The notes beneath the pieces were generated by a model, which did not search any database, was not told the origin of the DNA, and saw nothing but the letters and a program-made list of their open reading frames with translations. A stretch of DNA of 64,000 nucleotides from Streptomyces roseoverticillatus (GTDB lineage: Bacteria; Actinomycetota; Actinomycetes; Streptomycetales; Streptomycetaceae): assembly GCF_000719265.1 (NCBI RefSeq), contig NZ_JOFL01000029.1, positions 3,818 through 67,817 of the forward strand, read 5' to 3'. Numbering within the stretch: the first letter of the stretch is position 1; every line of letters begins with the position of its first letter. This document shows, piece after piece, positions 28,852 to 42,037 of the stretch. A program made the position numbers and the translations under genes.

Positions 28852-29993
28852 AGCGGCGCAACCTCTTCCTCGTCGGGATCGACGTCGACTCCATGGGCGG
28901 CTCGCAGCGCGTCCTGCACACCCTCGCCCAGGGCTTCGCGGAGCGCGGCCACCGCGTCGAGCTCATCGGCATCCGCCCCAGCCCCGAGCCCCACACCTAC
29001 CTCGCCGCCCCCGTCTACCGGCACCTCACCCTCTACCGCACCCCCGCCCCGCCCGCCTGGCGGGCCGCCTCCTTCGCCGAGCGGCTGAGCCCCGCGCGGC
29101 TGAGGTCGGTGCGCGCCGAGCGGCAGGAGCGGGAGCGGGCCCGGCAGCGGCTGGCCCGCCGGTTCGGGGCCGTCCGCGACGGCCTGATCGTCATCGGCTC
29201 GCCCTGGGCGGCGGCTTGGCTGGAGCCCGTCGAGCGGTCCCACCTGCGGGGCATCGGGCAGTACCACGAGTCCTTCCACCAGGCGCGCACCTCCGAGAAC
29301 CTCCAGCTGATCCTGCGTCACTACCCGGCTTTGGAGAAGGCGCTGTTCCTCAGCGAGCCGGACGCCGCCGAGTTCCGGCGGCGGCGCCTGCCCAACGCGG
29401 GCGTCCTGCCCAACCCGCTGCCCTTCGCTCCCGCGGAGCAGGCCGCCGCCCTGGACACCCGGCGCGTCGGTGCGGTCGGCCGGCTGGAAGCCGTCAAACG
29501 CCTCGACCGGCTGCTCGACGCCTTCGCCGAAGCGGGGGCCGGGCGGCCCGGGTGGGAGCTGCACCTCTTCGGCGACGGACCGCTGGAGCCGGAGCTGCGC
29601 GCCCGGGCCGAGCGGCTGGGCGTCGCCGGCCGCGTCCGCTTCCGCGGCAGCGTGCGGGACATGGCCGCGGCCTACGCCGAACTGTCCGTCGTCGCCCTCA
29701 CCAGCGAGCGCGAGGGCCGCCCCATGGCTCTCGCCGAGGCGTCCGCGGCCGGGGTGCCTTGTGTGAGCTTCGACCTGTCGGGCGGCGTGCGCGAGCTTGT
29801 CCGCCACGGACGGACAGGCACGCTCGTGCCTCCCGGCGAGGTCGGGGCCTTTGCCGCGGCGCTCGGTGAGCTCATGGAGGACGGGGCGCTCCGTGAGCGG
29901 TACGGGGCCGCTGCGCGGGAGCATGTTGCGCCGTTGCGGTTGCCTGCGGTGCTGGATCGGTGGGAGGCGCTGTTCGAGGAGATCGATCGCTGA
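28848..29993 (+). CDS. GT4 glycosyltransferase
   Basis: A 381-residue GT-B retaining glycosyltransferase. The N-terminal domain starts VGIDVDSMGGSQRVLHTLAQGF, and the C-terminal domain has VGAVGRLEAVKRLDRLLDAF, LHLFGDGPLEPELRARA, VRFRGSVRDMAAAYAELSVV and the donor-site motif SEREGRPMALAEASAAGVPCVSFD split by the usual E-x7-E spacing. The GTGA overlap with the GT2-TagF gene shows coupling, so it likely decorates or primes the same polymer. The intergenic repeat block follows its stop. Confidence 0.83.
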   Translation: MKRRNLFLVGIDVDSMGGSQRVLHTLAQGFAERGHRVELIGIRPSPEPHTYLAAPVYRHLTLYRTPAPPAWRAASFAERLSPARLRSVRAERQERERARQRLARRFGAVRDGLIVIGSPWAAAWLEPVERSHLRGIGQYHESFHQARTSENLQLILRHYPALEKALFLSEPDAAEFRRRRLPNAGVLPNPLPFAPAEQAAALDTRRVGAVGRLEAVKRLDRLLDAFAEAGAGRPGWELHLFGDGPLEPELRARAERLGVAGRVRFRGSVRDMAAAYAELSVVALTSEREGRPMALAEASAAGVPCVSFDLSGGVRELVRHGRTGTLVPPGEVGAFAAALGELMEDGALRERYGAAAREHVAPLRLPAVLDRWEALFEEIDR

Positions 29994-30060
29994 CGGGGCG
30001 GCTGCGGCTGCGCCTGCGGCTCGGCGAAGCGAGATGAGGAGGGGGAGCGTGAGCATGGAG

Positions 30061-30292
30061 TGCGGCTGCGGGTTGTCCGTGGCTGAGCGCGCAGTTCCCC
30101 GCGCCCCTGTCGGGGCGCCGAGCGGTCTGCCGCGCATGCGGTCGGGCGGCTGCGGGCCGTGTGCGGCTGAGCGCGCAGTTCCTCGCGCCTTTGACGGGGC
30201 GTCCGGGGCTCTGCAGGGAGCGTGGTCCGGCGGCTGCGGGTCGTGTGTGGCCGAGCTCGCAGTTCCCCGCGCCCCTTTCGGTGTCGGGGCGC
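30061..30292. repeat. three tandem-like copies of a Streptomyces intergenic repeat
   Basis: Copies at 30061-30118, 30146-30202 and 30230-30292 share GCGGCTGCGGG, then GTGGCTGAG or GTGGCCGAG-like bases, then CGCAGTTCCCCGCGCCCCT and a closing CGGGGCG. The segment CGCGCAGTTCCCCGCGCC is part of a motif I recall as widespread between Streptomyces genes. Spacers between copies are about 27 bases and unrelated. The block occupies the 310-base gap between GT4 and the convergent GT2 gene. Confidence 0.75.
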
Positions 30293-30303
30293 GGTGTCAG
30301 GGG

Positions 30304-31920
30304 TTATCCGCGTCTCGCCACCGCCCACGCCCCCCGTGCGCCCGACGCCAATCGGAGGGCCAGCGAGCCGTTCACCGTGGCGTAGGGGCGGGCCAGCAGC
30401 AGGCCGTGGCGCAGGCTCGGCAGGGCCGCGCGGTGCAGGCCGCGTCCCACGGCCCGCACGGTCGTGCGGAATGCCCCGCCCGCGCACTGCACTCGTACGC
30501 GCACGTCCCACGTCTGCGACGGAGCGGCGCCGTCGCGCCGGTCCCGTCCTGCGAGCACGGACAGCGGCAGGACGACGCGCGCGGTCCACGCCGCGCCCTC
30601 GTCCGTCAGCGGCACGGCCCGCCGCAGCACGGGCCCGCCGTCCCGGTGCCGGAGTTCGACCTCCGCGGCCTCCGGCCGGATCGTGGCGAGGCGCCCGTAG
30701 AGGTCGTGGACGCGCAGGCGCAGCCGGGCGCGGGCGCGGGCCGTGAGGCGCAGTTCGGCGTCCACGGTCACCGGAAGGTGGTGCGGTGGCACGGCCCCCG
30801 GCCCGAGGACGCCGTCCAGGGCCGCCCGGGGCAGGTCCGCGGACCAGACGGGCGCGGCGGCCGCGTCCTGCGCGTAGGGCGGCAGGAGCCGGGCGGGCCG
30901 GGCGGCGAGCTGGGCCAGCCGCTCCAGGTCGCGCGGGGCCTCCGCGGTCAGGACGACGCGGGCGATCCAGCGGGCCGGCGGCCGGGCCGCGCTCAGCTCG
31001 GCCTCGTCGAAGCCGGCGAGGTAGCCGCGGGTGACGCGCCACCAGGCGTGCCGGTAGCCCGCGCTGCGGGCGGGCAGTTCGCGGACGTACATCCGCAGGT
31101 CGTGGTCGAGGAACTTCACCCGTGCGGCGCGGGCCAGCGGCTTGCTGCCCGCGTCGAGGAAGACCTCGACGCTGCTCCGGTGCGCGGCCACGCGCGCCTG
31201 CCAGTTGGCGATGCGCTCGCGGTCCAGGGAGATCGAGGGCGCGGCGGCGTCGCGCCGCACGTGCCAGATGTAGACGGTGTCGGGCACCGTCGCCACGCGC
31301 GGCGCGGCCGCCATCACCCGGGCGGCGAAGACGAAGTCCTCGTAGATGAAGCGCCCTTCGGGGAAGGCGATGCCGTGCTCGGTGAGGAAGTCCCGCGCGT
31401 AGAGCTTGTTGACGCACAGGGTGTCGCGCAGGAGCGCCGGCCGGGCCTCGGGGCCGGAGTACACGGCGGGCCGCCGGTAGAGGGCGGGCTGCCAGCCGGT
31501 GTCGCGCCGCCGGGGGAGTTCGCGGCGCACGCACAGGCCGGCCGCCACGGGGGCGCGGTGGCGCAGGGCCGCGCCGAGGAGGGCGTCGACAGCACCCTCG
31601 GGCAGTGTGTCGTCGCTGTCGAGGAACATCACGTACGGCGCGGTGGCGGCCCGTACGCCGTCGTTGCGGGGGGTCCCGCAGCCGCCGCTGTTGGCCGCCC
31701 GGTGGACGACCCGCAGGCGCGGGTCGGTGTCGGCCAGCTCGTCGAGGATCGCTGCGGTGCCGTCCGTGGAGGCGTCGTCGACGGCGATGACCTCGGCGAC
31801 GGCGGGTCCCTGGGCGAGCGCGGAGCGGACGGCGTCGCGGATGTGGGCGGCGTCGTTGAATCCGATGACGATGACGCCGACCTGCGCGGCGGGCAGGGTT
31901 CCGCTCCCGTTCACTGTCAC
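30304..31920 (-). CDS. GT2 glycosyltransferase with beta-rich C-terminal region
   Basis: A 538-residue GT-A enzyme: VGVIVIGFNDAAHIRDAV, VIAVDDASTDGT, ANSGGCGTPRNDGVRAA and FLDSDDTLPEGA mark residues 10-110, and LCVNKLYARDFL and FIYEDFVFAARV follow. It closely parallels the N-terminal half of the GT2-TagF protein (same NSGGCGxPRNxG and NKLYRADF-like stretches), so the two are probably paralogues. After residue 320 a beta-strand-rich region replaces the TagF domain. GTG at 31920 is the first start of the frame. It faces the repeat block and is divergent from the GT39-like gene. Confidence 0.8.
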   Translation of the reverse strand: MTVNGSGTLPAAQVGVIVIGFNDAAHIRDAVRSALAQGPAVAEVIAVDDASTDGTAAILDELADTDPRLRVVHRAANSGGCGTPRNDGVRAATAPYVMFLDSDDTLPEGAVDALLGAALRHRAPVAAGLCVRRELPRRRDTGWQPALYRRPAVYSGPEARPALLRDTLCVNKLYARDFLTEHGIAFPEGRFIYEDFVFAARVMAAAPRVATVPDTVYIWHVRRDAAAPSISLDRERIANWQARVAAHRSSVEVFLDAGSKPLARAARVKFLDHDLRMYVRELPARSAGYRHAWWRVTRGYLAGFDEAELSAARPPARWIARVVLTAEAPRDLERLAQLAARPARLLPPYAQDAAAAPVWSADLPRAALDGVLGPGAVPPHHLPVTVDAELRLTARARARLRLRVHDLYGRLATIRPEAAEVELRHRDGGPVLRRAVPLTDEGAAWTARVVLPLSVLAGRDRRDGAAPSQTWDVRVRVQCAGGAFRTTVRAVGRGLHRAALPSLRHGLLLARPYATVNGSLALRLASGARGAWAVARRG

Positions 31921-31922
31921 GA

Positions 31923-31952
31923 AAGACAGTTTTACCGATGAATGCGTATAAA
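31923..31952 (+). promoter_or_regulatory. AT-rich promoter between divergent glycosyl genes
   Basis: AAGACA (31923-31928) and TATAAA (31947-31952) are separated by 18 bases. This is one of the few AT-rich spots of the window and lies in the divergent gap 31921-32021. Confidence 0.4.
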
Positions 31953-32021
31953 GCGGTGCATTGGGAAGTCCGGGTGTGGCCGGGTGTCCGGGTCCGTCAG
32001 GGCCGGGGAGGGGACGGAGCG

Positions 32022-33599
32022 ATGGGGCTGACAGAGCTGGAGCCGCCCGGGGCCGCCGTGCCGGAGACCGCGGCGCAGCCCCCTCCGGTCCGCGCCCGCC
32101 CCACGCGCGGCGCCGTCCTCGCCGTGGCCGTCCCCGCCGCCGTCATGCTCGTCCTCGGGCTGTGGGGGCTGGACCGGGGGACGATGTGGCGGGACGAGAG
32201 CGCCACGTTCCAGGTGGCGCGCCGGTCCCTGCCGGAGATGTGGCACGTGCTGGGCACGATCGACGCCGTGCACGGCCTGTACTACCTGCTGATGCACGCC
32301 GTCCTCGCCGTGCGCCCCGACGAAATAGCGCTGCGGCTGCCGTCCGTCGCCGCGTCCGCCGCCACCGCCGCGCTCGTCGGCGCCCTGGGCTGCCGGCTCG
32401 CCCGGCCCCGCGTCGGCCTGTGGGCCGGGCTCCTCTACGCCGCCACCCCGTTCGCCGGCCACTACGCGCAGGAGGGCCGCTCGTACGCCCTCGTCGCGGC
32501 GGGCGCCGCGCTCGGCACCTGGCTGCTGGTCCGCGCCGCCGAGCACGGCTCGTACGGGCGGTGGGCCGGCTACGGCGCGGTGATGGCCGGCACGGCGCTC
32601 CTGCACGAGTTCGCGGTCCTGCTCCTCGCGGCGCACGCCGTGACCCTGCTGCTCTCCCGGGCGCCGTGGCGGACCTGGCGGCGCTGGGGGTGCGCCGCGG
32701 GGGCCGCCTGCCTGCTGCTGATACCGCTGGTCGTCGTCTCCCGCGGGCAGAGCGCGCAGGTCTCCTGGATCCGCACCCCGGGGCTCCCCGAGGCCGAGGC
32801 GCTGGTGAAGGCGTTCGCCGGTCCGGAGCAACCCGTGCTGGGCGTGGTGCTCGTCCTGGCGGTGGTCGCCGTCCTCGCCCCGGCGCTCGGCCGACGGTGG
32901 GCGGCGCAATCGCCCCCGCCTCGCCGCGGCGCCCTCGGCCTCACCGCGGTCGCCCTGCCGTGGGCGCTCGTCCCGCCCGTCCTGCTCTACACCGCTGCCC
33001 GGTACCAGCCGCTGTTCCTCGACCGCTATCTGCTGTTCTGCCTGGCCGGGGTGCCCCTGCTCGCCGCGGCCGGCGCGGAGCGGATCCTGGGCCTCGTGCC
33101 GTGGCGGCGGACGGTGACGGCGCTCGGTGCCGCGGCCGTGCTGGCCGCCTTCGCCGTGCAGCTGCCGCTGCACGAGCGCGAGCGCCTGCCCACCAGCCGC
33201 GGTGACGAGCTGGCCCCGGTCGCCTCGGCGGCCGGCCGGCTGGCGAGACCGGGGGACGCGGTGCTGTTCCTGCCGCAGTACGAGCGGCGCGTGGCCCTCG
33301 CCTATCCCCGCGACTTCACCGGCCTGCACGACCTCACCCTCAAGAGGTCACCGGCCGCGTCCGGCACGCTCTTCGGCGAGGAGGTCACCACCGCCGCGCT
33401 GCGCGACCGGCTGGCCCGGCTGCCGTCGGGGAGCCGGGTGTGGGTCGTGGGGGACACCAACACCGTCGGCACCCGGTGGTTCCGGGCCCAGCGGGCCGAG
33501 TCCGCGAAGGCCGGCGCCTTGGAGGCGTTCTGCCGGGAGGAGAGGGAGGCGGCGGTGTTCGTCCGCGGCGGATCGGTCTCGCTGTACGTCCGGCGTTAG
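32022..33599 (+). CDS. GT39-like membrane mannosyltransferase
   Basis: A 525-residue protein with about 11-12 helices and the ArnT/PMT-like first loop DRGTMWRDESATFQVARRS, where the D-E pair is typical of catalysis with polyprenyl-phosphate sugars. QEGRSYALVAAGAALG and ARYQPLFLDRYLLFCLAGVPLL are further family landmarks, and a soluble extracytoplasmic end follows residue 400. ATG at 32022 after GAGGGGACGGAGCG is preferred to the open frame from 31938. A perfect hairpin terminates it. Confidence 0.75.
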   Translation: MGLTELEPPGAAVPETAAQPPPVRARPTRGAVLAVAVPAAVMLVLGLWGLDRGTMWRDESATFQVARRSLPEMWHVLGTIDAVHGLYYLLMHAVLAVRPDEIALRLPSVAASAATAALVGALGCRLARPRVGLWAGLLYAATPFAGHYAQEGRSYALVAAGAALGTWLLVRAAEHGSYGRWAGYGAVMAGTALLHEFAVLLLAAHAVTLLLSRAPWRTWRRWGCAAGAACLLLIPLVVVSRGQSAQVSWIRTPGLPEAEALVKAFAGPEQPVLGVVLVLAVVAVLAPALGRRWAAQSPPPRRGALGLTAVALPWALVPPVLLYTAARYQPLFLDRYLLFCLAGVPLLAAAGAERILGLVPWRRTVTALGAAAVLAAFAVQLPLHERERLPTSRGDELAPVASAAGRLARPGDAVLFLPQYERRVALAYPRDFTGLHDLTLKRSPAASGTLFGEEVTTAALRDRLARLPSGSRVWVVGDTNTVGTRWFRAQRAESAKAGALEAFCREEREAAVFVRGGSVSLYVRR

Positions 33600-33603
33600 A
33601 CAT

Positions 33604-33630
33604 GGCCGGCGGACCGGCGGTCCGCCGGCC
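33604..33630 (+). terminator. perfect hairpin after the GT39-like gene
   Basis: GGCCGGCGGACC (33604-33615), loop GGC, then GGTCCGCCGGCC (33619-33630): 12 perfect pairs without a U tract. Confidence 0.6.
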
Positions 33631-33729
33631 GCGGAGGCCCGGCATTCCGCCGGACCCCTTGCCGGGGGTCACCGCAGCGCGGCCGCCCGGCGGTGCCGGG
33701 CCGCCCGCGCCGTCACCCCGCTGAAGAAC

Positions 33730-33765
33730 CGCGGGGCGCAAGCGCGGGACTTCCCCCGCCCCGCG
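33730..33765 (-). terminator. hairpin after the sugar permease operon
   Basis: CGCGGGGCG (33730-33738) pairs with CGCCCCGCG (33757-33765), with an 18-base loop, just beyond the stop of the minus-strand permease gene. Confidence 0.4.
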
Positions 33766-33775
33766 CAGCGGACCG

Positions 33776-34657
33776 TCACTTCACCGCCCCCGCCATCACC
33801 CCGCTCACGAACTGCCGCTGGAAGGCGAAGAACACCGCGAGCGGCACGGCCATCGACAGGAACGCGCCCGAGGCGAGGATGTCGATGTTGTCGCCGAACT
33901 GCCGCACCTGCTGCTGCAGGGCGACCGTGACCGGCGGGTGCCCGCTGTCCGCGAAGATCAGCGCGATCAGCATGTCGTTCCACACCCACAGAAACTGGAA
34001 GATCCCCAGCGAGGCGATGGCCGGCCCGCCCAGCGGCAGCACCACCCGCAGGAACAGCCGCAGTTCGCCCGCGCCGTCCAGCCGGGCGGCCTCCAGCAGC
34101 TCGCGGGGGATCTCCGCGAAGAAGTTCCGCAGCAGGAAGACCGCGAAGGGCAGGCCGAAGGCCGTGTGGAAGAGCACCACGCCGGGCGTGCTCTCGAAGA
34201 TGCCGAGGGTGTTGAAGAGCTTCGCCACCGGGATCAGCGCCACCTGCACCGGCACCACCAGCAGCCCCACCACGGCCATGAACCACCAGTCGCGGCCCGG
34301 GAAGTCGAGCCAGGCGAACGCGTAGCCGGCGAGGGCGCCGACGAGGATCACCAGCACCGTCGCCGGCACGGTGATGAGGGCCGTGGTGCCGAGGGACTCC
34401 ATCACCGTGTCGTTGTGGAAGAGCTTGCTGTAGCTGTCGGTGGTCAGCTGCGCCGGGTGGGCGAAGACCTGCCACCAGCCCGACGCCGCGATGTCCCGCT
34501 TGTCCCGCAGCGACGACAGCAGCAGCCCCACCGTCGGCGTCAGCCAGAACAGCCCGACGGCGACGAGGAAGAGCCGCACCGCCCCGCCGCCCAGCCGCGC
34601 GGCGATCCGCGCGGGAAGCGACTGCCTGGCCCGTACGGCCGTGTCCAGCGTGGTCAT
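33776..34657 (-). CDS. Carbohydrate ABC transporter permease (MalG-like)
   Basis: A 293-residue inner-membrane permease of the CUT1 sugar importer class. It has six helices, the binding-protein-dependent transport EAA loop EAARLDGAGELRLFLRVVLP for docking the ATPase, and the final FQRQFVSGVMAGAVK typical of MalG proteins. It is the last gene of a three-gene operon and is separated from the MalF-like gene by 136 bases of Ala/Pro-coding-like, low-complexity sequence with no clear gene. The substrate is not apparent. Confidence 0.88.
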   Translation of the reverse strand: MTTLDTAVRARQSLPARIAARLGGGAVRLFLVAVGLFWLTPTVGLLLSSLRDKRDIAASGWWQVFAHPAQLTTDSYSKLFHNDTVMESLGTTALITVPATVLVILVGALAGYAFAWLDFPGRDWWFMAVVGLLVVPVQVALIPVAKLFNTLGIFESTPGVVLFHTAFGLPFAVFLLRNFFAEIPRELLEAARLDGAGELRLFLRVVLPLGGPAIASLGIFQFLWVWNDMLIALIFADSGHPPVTVALQQQVRQFGDNIDILASGAFLSMAVPLAVFFAFQRQFVSGVMAGAVK

Positions 34658-34793
34658 CCCTGCCGCCCCCTCGTGGTCATCGGCGCCGCCCCCTCGGGAT
34701 CACTGCTGCGGCCCCTGTCGTCGCGGCCCTCGGGATCACCGCTCGCAGCCGCCCCCGCCGCAGCCGCAGCCGTCCCCGCCGCGGCCGCCCCCG

Positions 34794-36143
34794 TCATCGC
34801 CGCCGCTCCCTTCGGATCCGCCGGAGGTTGACGTACATCACCGGCAGGACGAGCACCAGCAGGAAGACCGCGATCGCGCTGCCCACACCCTGGTTGACGT
34901 CCGTGCCGAAGGATGACTGGTACAGCTGCAGGGCCAGCACGTTCGCCTTGTCCAGACTCGCCCCCGGCGCGATGATGTAGACGAGGTCGAAGATCTTCAG
35001 CACGTTGATCATCAGCGTGATCAGCACGACGGCGAGCACCGGCGCCAGCAGCGGCACCGTCACCCTGCGGAAGACCTGCCACTCGTTCGCACCGTCGACC
35101 CGCGCCGCCTCCAGCAGCTCCCGCGGCACGCTCGCGAGCCCCGCCGCGATCAGCACCATCGCGAAGCCCGCCCACATCCAGATGTACGCGGCGATGATGG
35201 CCGGGGTGACGAGCGAGGGGCCCAGCCAGTCGATGCCGTTGTAGGGCGCGGCGAAGTTCGAGGCGGGCAGGCGCAGCTGGGCGCCGTCCGCCGCGCCGGG
35301 CAGGGTGAAGGTGCCGTCGGCGGCCGAGGTGGCCGAGGCGACGGTCCGGCCGTCCTTGACCGCCTCCACCGTCACGCCCTCCAGGGCCTGCTCGCCCTGG
35401 TCGATCTTCCCCGGAGTGCCGGCGCCGCCGCGCGTGAAGTCCCGCCACACCGTGCCGGTGACCTTCCCGGCGACGTCCCGCGCGGGAATGGCGTCCTTGG
35501 CGCCCTTCATGTCCGCGGGCTTGGCGCCCACCAGCGGCAGGGCGGTCGCGCTGCCGGCCCTCACCACCGCCCTGGTCGTGAAAGCGCCGTGGCTCTCCGT
35601 CAGCGGCTCGCCGCCCCTGGGGTGCGCGCCGGGGAAGGGTGCGGGTGGCGAGAACGTGTCGTGGACGCCCACCCACACCGCGTTCGCCACGCCGCGGTCG
35701 GGGTTCTGCTCGTACACCAGCCGGAAGATGATGCCCGAGGCCAGCATCGAGATCGCCATCGGCATGAAGACGACGAGCTTGAACGCCGTGCCCCAGCGCA
35801 CCCGTTCGGTGAGCACCGCGAAGACCAGGCCGAGGGCGGTGGCCACCGACGGCGCCACGACCACCCAGATGACGTTGTTCTTCAGCGCCGTACGGATCCG
35901 GGCGTCCGTGAACACCTCGTGGTAGTTGTCCACGCCCACGAACCCGTTGCCGCTCGCGTCGAAGAGGCTGCGCCACACGGAGTAGCCGATGGGGTAGAGG
36001 ACGAGCGCGCCGAGCAGCGCCAGCGCGGGCAGCAGGAAGAGGGCGGCCACCCACAGGCGGGTGCCCTGCATGCTCTTGGACTTCTTCGCGGTGGGGCGGG
36101 GCGGCCCGGAGGCCGCAGCGCCGCCCGCGGTCGCGGTCGACAT
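34794..36143 (-). CDS. Carbohydrate ABC transporter permease (MalF-like) with inserted domain
   Basis: A 449-residue permease, roughly 140 residues longer than usual for Gram-positive CUT1 MalF proteins. Helices 1-3 (about 30-60, 90-112, 120-145) and helices 4-6 (from 308 on) are standard, and the EAA loop is ELLEAARVDGANEWQVFRRV. Residues about 165-300 are an insertion in the extracytoplasmic loop between helices 3 and 4; its second half (ALEGVTVEAVKDGRTVASAT then SAADGTFTLPGAADG) looks like a carboxypeptidase-regulatory/CNA-B beta-sandwich. It lies 15 bases after the binding-protein gene, in the same operon. Confidence 0.87.
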   Translation of the reverse strand: MSTATAGGAAASGPPRPTAKKSKSMQGTRLWVAALFLLPALALLGALVLYPIGYSVWRSLFDASGNGFVGVDNYHEVFTDARIRTALKNNVIWVVVAPSVATALGLVFAVLTERVRWGTAFKLVVFMPMAISMLASGIIFRLVYEQNPDRGVANAVWVGVHDTFSPPAPFPGAHPRGGEPLTESHGAFTTRAVVRAGSATALPLVGAKPADMKGAKDAIPARDVAGKVTGTVWRDFTRGGAGTPGKIDQGEQALEGVTVEAVKDGRTVASATSAADGTFTLPGAADGAQLRLPASNFAAPYNGIDWLGPSLVTPAIIAAYIWMWAGFAMVLIAAGLASVPRELLEAARVDGANEWQVFRRVTVPLLAPVLAVVLITLMINVLKIFDLVYIIAPGASLDKANVLALQLYQSSFGTDVNQGVGSAIAVFLLVLVLPVMYVNLRRIRRERRR

Positions 36144-36158
36144 CGTGCGGTCCTCCCG

Positions 36159-37538
36159 TCAGCTCTTGAACGCCTTGGCCGCGTCGGACTCCAGCTTCTG
36201 CTGGGTGCCCGCCACGTCACCGGGGTTCTTCAGGAAATCCTGGAGGTGCTTCCACTCGCCCTGGCCCGGCTTGCCGCCGAAGGAGGCGGGCGCCAGGTCC
36301 GACATGTCGAAGCGGAAGCCGTCGCCCGCCGCCACCACGGCCCCGGCGATGGACCGGAGCACCTCGTCGGGGTAGGCGGCGAGGTCCAGGTTCTTGTTCG
36401 CGGACAGGAATCCGCCCTGCCCGGCCCACACCCGGGCCGCGTCGGGCGAGGCGAGGAAGGCCAGCAGGGCCTGCGCCGCCGGGCCGTCCTTCAGCGCCAC
36501 CCCCACGTCGCCGCCGGTCACCACCGGCGCCTTCGCCCCCACCGCGGGGAAGGGGAAGACCTTGGCCTCCTTGCCGATCCGCGCCCCCGCCCCGATGACG
36601 TTGGCCGCCGCGAAGTCGCCCTCGAAGACCATGGCGGCCTTCGGCTCCTCCCCTCCGGTGAACGTCTGAGTGACCGAGGTGGGGAACTGCGTCTGCAGCG
36701 CGCCCCCGTTGCCGTCCGCCAGCAGGCCCTTCCCGCCGAAGAGCCGCCCGAGCGCCGTCAGGGCGTCCTTCACGGACGGGTCCGTCCACGGGATCCGGTG
36801 CTGCGCCAGCTGGTCGTACTTCTCGGGGCCCGCCTGGGAGAGGTAGACGTTCTCGAACCAGTCCGTGAGCGTCCAGCCGTCCGCCCCGCCCACCGAGACC
36901 GCCGGGATGCCGTAGTCGGTGATCAGCTGCGCGGTGCTCAGGAACTCCGGCCAGGTCTTCGGCTCCTTCGCCCCGGCCCCCTCGAAGACCCCGGTGTTGT
37001 ACCAGACCAGGGACTTGTTGCTGACCTTGAAGTAGACGCCGTAGCGCTTGCCCTCGTACGAGCCGAGGTCCTGCCAGCCCTTGGTGAAGTTCTTGTCCAG
37101 CTCGGCCGCCGCCTCGGTGCCCAGCGGCTTGAGCCAGCCCTTCTGCGCGAACTCCCGCAATGCTCCCGGCTGCTGCAGCATCGCCACGTCCGGGGGGTCG
37201 CCGCCCGCGATCTTCGAGCCGACGAACGCGGACATGTCGTCCCCGCTGGGCACGTAGGCCACCTCGGCGCCCGTCCGCCGCGAGAACTCCTCCAGGACCT
37301 TCGTGAAGCCCTTCTGCTCGGCGCCCGTCCAGACCGCCGTCACCTTCAGCTTCTGCCCGTCGAGCTTCGGGAGCCGCACCGTCTGCCGGATCGTGTCCGA
37401 CCCGCCCTTGCCGCCGCCCGGCGGGCCGCCGTCGTCCCCGCCGTCACCGCATCCCGCGGCCGATAAGGCCAGGGCCCCGGCCGCGAGGAGCGCCAGAGCG
37501 CTGCGCGCCCCGCGCACCGAACGAAGCGAAGTCCGCAT
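36159..37538 (-). CDS. Extracellular sugar-binding lipoprotein of the ABC importer
   Basis: A 459-residue family-1 solute-binding protein. A basic start MRTSLRSVRG, a hydrophobic core and LSAAGC (Cys30) form a lipoprotein signal, followed by a Gly/Asp-rich linker. The mature chain has the classic layout: VTAVWTGAEQKGFTKVLEEF, PDVAMLQQPGALREFA, VSNKSLVWYNTGVFEGAG and AMVFEGDFAAANV. ATG at 37538 is chosen over the open frame to 37670 because it starts the signal peptide. It is the first gene of the operon; no ATPase gene is present, so a shared ATPase such as MsiK is likely. Confidence 0.88.
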   Translation of the reverse strand: MRTSLRSVRGARSALALLAAGALALSAAGCGDGGDDGGPPGGGKGGSDTIRQTVRLPKLDGQKLKVTAVWTGAEQKGFTKVLEEFSRRTGAEVAYVPSGDDMSAFVGSKIAGGDPPDVAMLQQPGALREFAQKGWLKPLGTEAAAELDKNFTKGWQDLGSYEGKRYGVYFKVSNKSLVWYNTGVFEGAGAKEPKTWPEFLSTAQLITDYGIPAVSVGGADGWTLTDWFENVYLSQAGPEKYDQLAQHRIPWTDPSVKDALTALGRLFGGKGLLADGNGGALQTQFPTSVTQTFTGGEEPKAAMVFEGDFAAANVIGAGARIGKEAKVFPFPAVGAKAPVVTGGDVGVALKDGPAAQALLAFLASPDAARVWAGQGGFLSANKNLDLAAYPDEVLRSIAGAVVAAGDGFRFDMSDLAPASFGGKPGQGEWKHLQDFLKNPGDVAGTQQKLESDAAKAFKS

Positions 37539-37738
37539 TGCCGCCCCTCCCGTACGAGCTCCCCGCCGGCGGCCGCCGCACGTCGGCCCCCGCATCCGCG
37601 CCCGCCTCCCGTGCGACAGTCCTACGCCCGCCCGGGAGCCGCCGCAATACCGCCATCGGGCACAATTCACCGATCGTGACCGGGCTGTGATGCGCCGTCA
37701 CCTGCGCGGGACGCGGAGCCTGCGGGCCGCGGACCGCG

Positions 37739-42037
<4,299 letters not shown>

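Noticed and set aside
30061-30292. CRISPR array.
   Set aside because: Only three imperfect copies of about 60 bases with irregular short spacers and no cas gene; they are dispersed intergenic repeats.
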